Positions 21,469-24,925 of a stretch of 24,925 bases of DNA are shown here, one piece after another. The stretch is taken from contig JBAZNF010000018.1 of assembly GCA_041649335.1 (NCBI GenBank), positions 1-24,925 on the forward strand, given 5' to 3'. The stretch's first letter is position 1; every line of letters begins with the position of its first letter. Under the pieces are notes generated by a model. It made no database searches. It was not told where the DNA came from and saw nothing but the letters and a program-made list of their open reading frames with translations. The translations under genes were made by a program, and so were the position numbers. This stretch comes from JBAYGJ01 sp041649335. GTDB lineage: Bacteria; Patescibacteriota; Patescibacteriia; UBA10025; JAHIVO01.

Positions 21469-22206
21469 ATGGATATATTAGGAGTTCGGATAGACAATTT
21501 CACAAAAGAAGACGTCCTGCAAAAAGTCCGCCATTTTCTCAGCACCAACGGGCAGAAATATATTGCCACCACCGGGCCGGAATTCATCATGGCTGCGCAA
21601 AGGGACGCTGAGTTTAGGTCAATCATCAATAATGCAGATTTGTCATTGGCGGACGGTTTTGGCTTGGCTTTTGCCGCACGCCGAGCCGGACAAAAACTTT
21701 CCGCACGTATCCCGGGCGTTGACCTGATGGTTGATATCTGCCGGACCGCCGCCGAGACAGGCCAAACGGTTTTTTTGCTGGGCGCGCAGCACGGCGTAGC
21801 CGAACGAACCGCTGTCCGTTTGATTGAACGTATCCCAAATTTGAAAATTGCCGGTGCGGAGAGCGGATACCGCGGCTGGTACCGGAAACTTGATGACGCA
21901 AAACTGAAGGAAATAATTAATCGGCGGCAGCCAGACATACTCTTTGTCGCGTTCGGCCAGGTCAAACAGGAAAAATGGATATTTCATCATTTGCCCCAGC
22001 TGCCGACAGTGAAGCTGGCCATGGGTGTCGGCGGGTCATTCGATTATATTTCCGGTAAAGTCAAGCGTGCTCCGAAATTCATGCAGAAATGTGGGCTTGA
22101 ATGGCTGTACAGGTTATGCCGCCAGCCATGGCGATTGCCGCGTATTATCACGGCTGTTATGCGTTTTAGCTGGGCTATCCTAAAATACGGCAAAGGTGAA
22201 AAATAA
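21469..22206 (+). CDS. WecG/TagA/CpsF-family glycosyltransferase
   Basis: A 245-aa GT26-family enzyme that transfers N-acetylmannosamine or a similar sugar to a lipid-linked acceptor in wall or surface polymer synthesis. Characteristic blocks are ATTGPEFIMAAQRD (33-46, Thr35), LADGFGLAFA (60-69, Asp62), VGGSFDYISGKVKRAPK and the closing GLEWLYRL-x-x-QPWR. The last part is the membrane-association tail, kept here (RITAVMRF-like). The family start MDILGVRIDN fixes the initiation at ATG 21469; the longer frame reads back into thpR. It overlaps yhhQ by 11 bp. The exact sugar and acceptor are not determinable. Confidence 0.92.
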   Translation: MDILGVRIDNFTKEDVLQKVRHFLSTNGQKYIATTGPEFIMAAQRDAEFRSIINNADLSLADGFGLAFAARRAGQKLSARIPGVDLMVDICRTAAETGQTVFLLGAQHGVAERTAVRLIERIPNLKIAGAESGYRGWYRKLDDAKLKEIINRRQPDILFVAFGQVKQEKWIFHHLPQLPTVKLAMGVGGSFDYISGKVKRAPKFMQKCGLEWLYRLCRQPWRLPRIITAVMRFSWAILKYGKGEK

Positions 22207-22876
22207 GTATTTCGACATTATCCTCGGCCTTTTCGTGGCTGTGGTGCTGATTTCTAACGTCGCGTCCACGAAAATCGTGCGCCTGGGCCCGTTTGATTTC
22301 GACGGCGGTACGTTGTTGTTCCCTCTGGCGTATATTTTCAGCGATATCTTGACCGAGGTATATGGATATAAAAAATCACGGCGGGTCATCTGGACAGGTT
22401 TCACTGCAGCGCTGCTTATGTCAATCGCGCTGATCATAGTCGGTAGATTGCCTGCGGCTGAAGGCTGGGACAACCAGGCCGCGTACGACACGATCCTCGG
22501 ATTGACGCCGCGGATAGTTTTGGCGTCTCTGGTCGCGTATGCCGCCGGTGAATTTTCCAATTCATTCATACTGGCAAAGATGAAAATTGCCACCCGGGGA
22601 CGCTGGCTGTGGACCAGAACCATCGGGTCTACAGTCGTCGGCGAAGGGATTGATTCACTGCTGTTTGTCCTGGTGGCCTTCTTCGGGATTTTCCCGCTCC
22701 CAGTCGTGATGGCAATAATAATTTCTAATTACGTTTTTAAGGTGGGTTTGGAGATACTCGCGACTCCAATAACCTATCGGATCGTCTCATTTTTAAAGAC
22801 AAGGGAACATTCCGATGTTTTTGATATTGGGACCGACTTCAACCCATTCAGGATAAGGGAAGAAAAAAAGGTTTAG
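22196..22876 (+). CDS. yhhQ: Queuosine precursor transporter (YhhQ/VUT family)
   Basis: A 226-aa inner-membrane protein with about six membrane segments. Family blocks are ISNVASTKIV, FPLAYIFSDILTEVYGYKKSRR (split here as FPLAYIFSDILTEVYG and YKKSRRVIW), EFSNSFILAKMK and RTIGSTVVGEGIDS. It should import preQ0/preQ1 or a later queuosine precursor, fitting the queH at the window start. It starts at GTG 22196, inside the 3' end of the glycosyltransferase gene, giving an 11-bp overlap and probable translational coupling. No preQ1 riboswitch can sit in front of it because there is no intergenic space. Confidence 0.92.
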   Translation: MKNKYFDIILGLFVAVVLISNVASTKIVRLGPFDFDGGTLLFPLAYIFSDILTEVYGYKKSRRVIWTGFTAALLMSIALIIVGRLPAAEGWDNQAAYDTILGLTPRIVLASLVAYAAGEFSNSFILAKMKIATRGRWLWTRTIGSTVVGEGIDSLLFVLVAFFGIFPLPVVMAIIISNYVFKVGLEILATPITYRIVSFLKTREHSDVFDIGTDFNPFRIREEKKV

Positions 22877-22923
22877 GGATTTTTGCCAATCGGAAGCGTT
22901 TGGCCAAATGTAGAATTATGGAA

Positions 22924-23007
22924 AAAGCCCTATATTATCATTTTTTCTATTACCTTGAACAGTATCAGTGTTCAGGCATTGGCAGGTGATTTTTTATGGA
23001 GGGCTTT
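22924..23007. other. Nested three-stem structured element of unknown role
   Basis: AAAGCCCT (22924-22931) pairs with AGGGCTTT (23000-23007). Inside it ATTACCT (22949-22955) pairs with AGGTGAT (22984-22990), one G-U pair. Innermost, TGAACA (22956-22961) pairs with TGTTCA (22969-22974). All three nest, giving an 84-nt element with an unpaired T-rich bulge. It lies after yhhQ and before the promoter at 23014, so it is not in the leader of the next gene. It could be a 3' end structure or a small RNA. Confidence 0.45.
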
Positions 23008-23013
23008 AGACAC

Positions 23014-23067
23014 TTGACAATTCTAATGGATGGTAAATAGTTAAGGTGTTAATTAATCATTAACACC
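23014..23067 (+). promoter_or_regulatory. Promoter and leader hairpin/operator for the small Cys4 gene
   Basis: TTGACA (23014-23019, consensus -35), 16-nt spacer, AATAGT (23036-23041). A perfect inverted repeat GGTGTTAA-ttaatca-TTAACACC (23045-23067) covers the predicted start site and ends 5 nt before ATG 23073. It is either an operator or a leader hairpin blocking the start codon. Confidence 0.6.
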
Positions 23068-23072
23068 AGCCT

Positions 23073-23258
23073 ATGGCCACCAAGACCACGCGCGAACTTC
23101 TCGAGGACATGAAGTTCCAGCAGATGAAACGGTTTCTTGGAATCCGCCATGTCCGGAATTACTGTTCCGGGTGCGGCGAGGAAATCCACGAGCCGGTGTA
23201 CTGCCAGGATTGCATGGAGGAAGTTGAGCGCATCAAATTGCGCAACAGCTTCAAGTAA
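23073..23258 (+). CDS. Small Cys4 zinc-ribbon-like protein
   Basis: A 61-aa protein. The N-terminal half is helical and basic (TRELLEDMKFQQMKRFLG). CSGCG (Cys31, Cys34) and CQDC (Cys44, Cys47) form a C-x2-C-x9-C-x2-C arrangement that should bind one zinc, followed by the charged helix MEEVERIKLRN. No named family recognised. It has its own promoter with a hairpin and a terminator downstream (23307-23335), so it is a single-gene unit. Possible roles are nucleic-acid or ribosome binding; this is inference only. Confidence 0.72.
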   Translation: MATKTTRELLEDMKFQQMKRFLGIRHVRNYCSGCGEEIHEPVYCQDCMEEVERIKLRNSFK

Positions 23259-23306
23259 GCAGGGGAAGCTTGCGTTCATTTTTTAAAAAGACTGAAAAAT
23301 CGGCAG

Positions 23307-23335
23307 CTGCCGTATATTCTTTTGGCAGTTTTTTT
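23307..23335 (+). terminator. Rho-independent terminator after the Cys4 gene
   Basis: CTGCC (23307-23311) pairs with GGCAG (23324-23328), 12-nt loop, then a seven-T run. A second self-complementary word CGGCAGCTGCCG (23301-23312) overlaps it and could compete. Confidence 0.65.
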
Positions 23336-23384
23336 GTTTACATATGGATTAGAAAAGAACAGTATGGTAAAATGACAGCATTAT

Positions 23385-24925
23385 ATGAAAGTACGCATAA
23401 TTTGTTTAGGTATAATAATGATGGTCTGTCTCGGTCTTGTGCCCCAAACAACACAAGGCCAGACCACAGAGCGTATAACCGATTTTTCTGCCGGCATCAC
23501 AGTGGCAGCCAGCGGGATTGTTGATATCCAGGAAAACATTAACTACGATTTCGGTTTGACCTCCCACCACGGTATATACCGGTATATACCGTACCGCTAT
23601 ACCCGCAGTGGAGCTACGTATAATATTAGACTGGCTGTTTCAAGTATTACGATGGACAGTGGTCAAAACGTACCGTATACGACTACACACGAAAACGGCA
23701 ATATCGTGCTGAAAATCGGTGATGCCGATAAAACAGTTGACGGCATTCATGAGTATAGTATCAGGTATACGGTCCAGCGGGCCATCAATTTTTTTGACGA
23801 CCATGATGAGCTGTTTTGGAATGTCACTGGCAACGGCTGGGAAGTGCCGATTGAAAAGGCTACGGTGACTGTTATCGGACCGTCGGCATTTAGCCTGGAG
23901 GCGCTTCAGCCGGCTTGCTACACGGGAGCATACGGTTCTACAGAGCAGGCGTGTACGGTTGAACCTTATGAGAACAATGGCATTACCGTGATTGGCGATA
24001 CAGCCCTGGCGGCAGGAGAGGGCCTGACGTTTGCGGTCGCCTGGCCAGCCGGTACCATTCAGAAACCCACAGCCACGCAAAATATCCGCTGGTTTATTTC
24101 AGATAACTGGCCAATTGCATTGCCGTTTATCGTATTGATCGTCATGTTTTACCTGTGGTACACGCGTGGTCGCGATCCGAAAGGGAAGGGGACTATCATA
24201 CCGATCTATGAGCCACCGCAGTCCATGACCTCCATTGAGATGGGTACGGTACTGGACGAAAAGCTTGATCCTAAGGATATTTCTTCGGCGATTATTCAGC
24301 TGGCAGTGCGCGGGTATCTGAAAATTAGGGAAATCGAACAGAAAAAGCTTTTAGGGAAGAGCACCGACTACGAGTTGGTCAAGTTAAAGGAAGCGGACGA
24401 AAACCTTAAAGATTACGAGCAGACGGTACTGAACGGGCTGTTCGAATCGGGCTCGCCAAGCACGGTCTCCGGACTAAAGAATAAGTTTTACAAAAAATTG
24501 AAAGATATACGAAAACAGGTTTATGAAGCGGTCGTGACAGACGGTTATTTTCCGATGAACCCCGACAAAGTAAGAAATTCCTACAGTACCGGCGGAGCGG
24601 TCATATTGTTCATGGTGGTCATATTCGGCGGGGTTTTTAAAAACGGACTGGCAATTGCCGCTTTCATCGTAAGTGGTGTGGCCATTCTGCTCATGTCCCG
24701 GGCCATGCCGCGAAGATCGAAGCTTGGTGTCACCGCGCTGGAGGAGATTAAAGGTTTCAAGTGGTTTTTGTCAGTCACGGAAACAGAACGATTGAAGTTT
24801 CATAATGCACCGGCTAAATCACCCCAGCAATTTGAGCAGTTTTTACCATATGCCATGGTACTGGGGGTGGAAAAAGAATGGGCTAAACAATTCGAGGGGA
24901 TGTACGTCACGCCGCCTGAGTGGTA
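23385..24925 (+). CDS. DUF2207 membrane protein, 3' end beyond the window
   Basis: The frame is open for 513 codons to the window edge. A signal peptide (MKVRIICLGIIMMVCLGLVP, residues 1-20) leads into an extracytoplasmic beta-rich domain (about 30-235). A membrane segment (about 243-262, ALPFIVLIVMFYLWY) is followed by GRDPKGKG and the DUF2207 block PIYEPPQSMTSIEMG, then AIIQLAVRGYLKI. Two further membrane segments lie at about 403-437. The C-terminal part has the family's LPYAMVLGVEKEW block and ends TPPEW at the window edge, close to where relatives end. The function of the family is unknown. ATG 23385 is preceded 11 nt upstream by TAAAAT (23368-23373). Confidence 0.9.
   Translation, partial: MKVRIICLGIIMMVCLGLVPQTTQGQTTERITDFSAGITVAASGIVDIQENINYDFGLTSHHGIYRYIPYRYTRSGATYNIRLAVSSITMDSGQNVPYTTTHENGNIVLKIGDADKTVDGIHEYSIRYTVQRAINFFDDHDELFWNVTGNGWEVPIEKATVTVIGPSAFSLEALQPACYTGAYGSTEQACTVEPYENNGITVIGDTALAAGEGLTFAVAWPAGTIQKPTATQNIRWFISDNWPIALPFIVLIVMFYLWYTRGRDPKGKGTIIPIYEPPQSMTSIEMGTVLDEKLDPKDISSAIIQLAVRGYLKIREIEQKKLLGKSTDYELVKLKEADENLKDYEQTVLNGLFESGSPSTVSGLKNKFYKKLKDIRKQVYEAVVTDGYFPMNPDKVRNSYSTGGAVILFMVVIFGGVFKNGLAIAAFIVSGVAILLMSRAMPRRSKLGVTALEEIKGFKWFLSVTETERLKFHNAPAKSPQQFEQFLPYAMVLGVEKEWAKQFEGMYVTPPEW
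23571..23590. repeat. Tandem 10-bp palindrome inside the DUF2207 gene
   Basis: GGTATATACC occurs twice in a row (23571-23580, 23581-23590). Each copy is its own reverse complement. It encodes part of the GIYRYIP segment in frame, so it may be coincidental. Confidence 0.6.

Noticed and set aside
22196..22206. preQ1 riboswitch in front of the queuosine transporter
   Set aside because: The transporter start lies inside the preceding gene, leaving no leader for a riboswitch.
22877..22905. GCCAA/TTGGC short hairpin just after yhhQ as a terminator
   Set aside because: Only 5 bp, long loop, and no T run on the downstream side in either direction.
1..24925. CRISPR arrays, insertion sequences, phage genes or toxin-antitoxin pairs
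   Set aside because: No regularly spaced direct repeats, transposase, integrase or recognisable toxin/antitoxin frames were seen; the palindromic elements lack any coding capacity.

Overview
This window looks like part of a small, gene-dense bacterial genome, most likely a Candidate Phyla Radiation (Patescibacteria) lineage. That placement is an inference from several traits together: short intergenic gaps, compact proteins, an almost complete lack of Shine-Dalgarno sequences with -10 boxes lying 5-10 nt from start codons, a clustered non-oxidative pentose phosphate pathway, a PriA with a worn-out helicase core, and a DUF2207 membrane protein. No rRNA, tRNA, CRISPR array, transposase or phage gene was seen.

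Layout. 1-482: 3' part of queH (tRNA queuosine maturation). 636-6151 (+): CoA-binding protein, rpiB, rpe, transaldolase, an unassigned GNAT-fold protein and transketolase, which together give a complete non-oxidative pentose phosphate pathway. 6292-9962 (+): NUDIX hydrolase, a PfkB-family sugar kinase preceded by the orphaned start of a second kinase copy, a membrane-anchored cupredoxin, and a cellulose-synthase-like glycosyltransferase. 10187-12240 (-): def-fmt-hydrolase. 12363-14366 (+): a second hydrolase, a DUF202 protein, a methyltransferase, a candidate structured small RNA with its own promoter and terminator, and a Cys-rich mini-protein. 14402-20829 (-): priA, AMMECR1, a polytopic membrane protein, a LigB-type extradiol-dioxygenase-like protein, a secreted lysozyme-like repeat protein and a radical SAM enzyme; this is the poorly understood AmmeMemoRadiSam system, with two extra envelope proteins interleaved. 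20910-22876 (+): thpR, a WecG/TagA-type glycosyltransferase and a queuosine-precursor transporter. 23073-24925 (+): a small Cys4 protein and the 5' part of a DUF2207 protein.

The best leads are the AmmeMemoRadiSam locus with its interleaved membrane and secreted proteins; a candidate 6S-like small RNA at about 13945-14093; a family of long imperfect palindromes (about 457-557, 2087-2204, 4199-4291, 6141-6249, 6841-6950, 10011-10165) that in two cases supply the last codons and stop of the upstream gene; the gene relic at 6801-6851; and the degenerate PriA.

queH and yhhQ bracket the window and together imply salvage and final maturation of queuosine. The sugar genes feed each other: rpiB, rpe, tal and tkt interconvert pentose and hexose phosphates, and the PfkB kinase could supply a phosphorylated sugar or nucleoside. 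No stretch longer than 300 bases lacks a gene; the longest gaps (224 bp at 6757-6980 and at 9963-10186) are occupied by palindromic elements.
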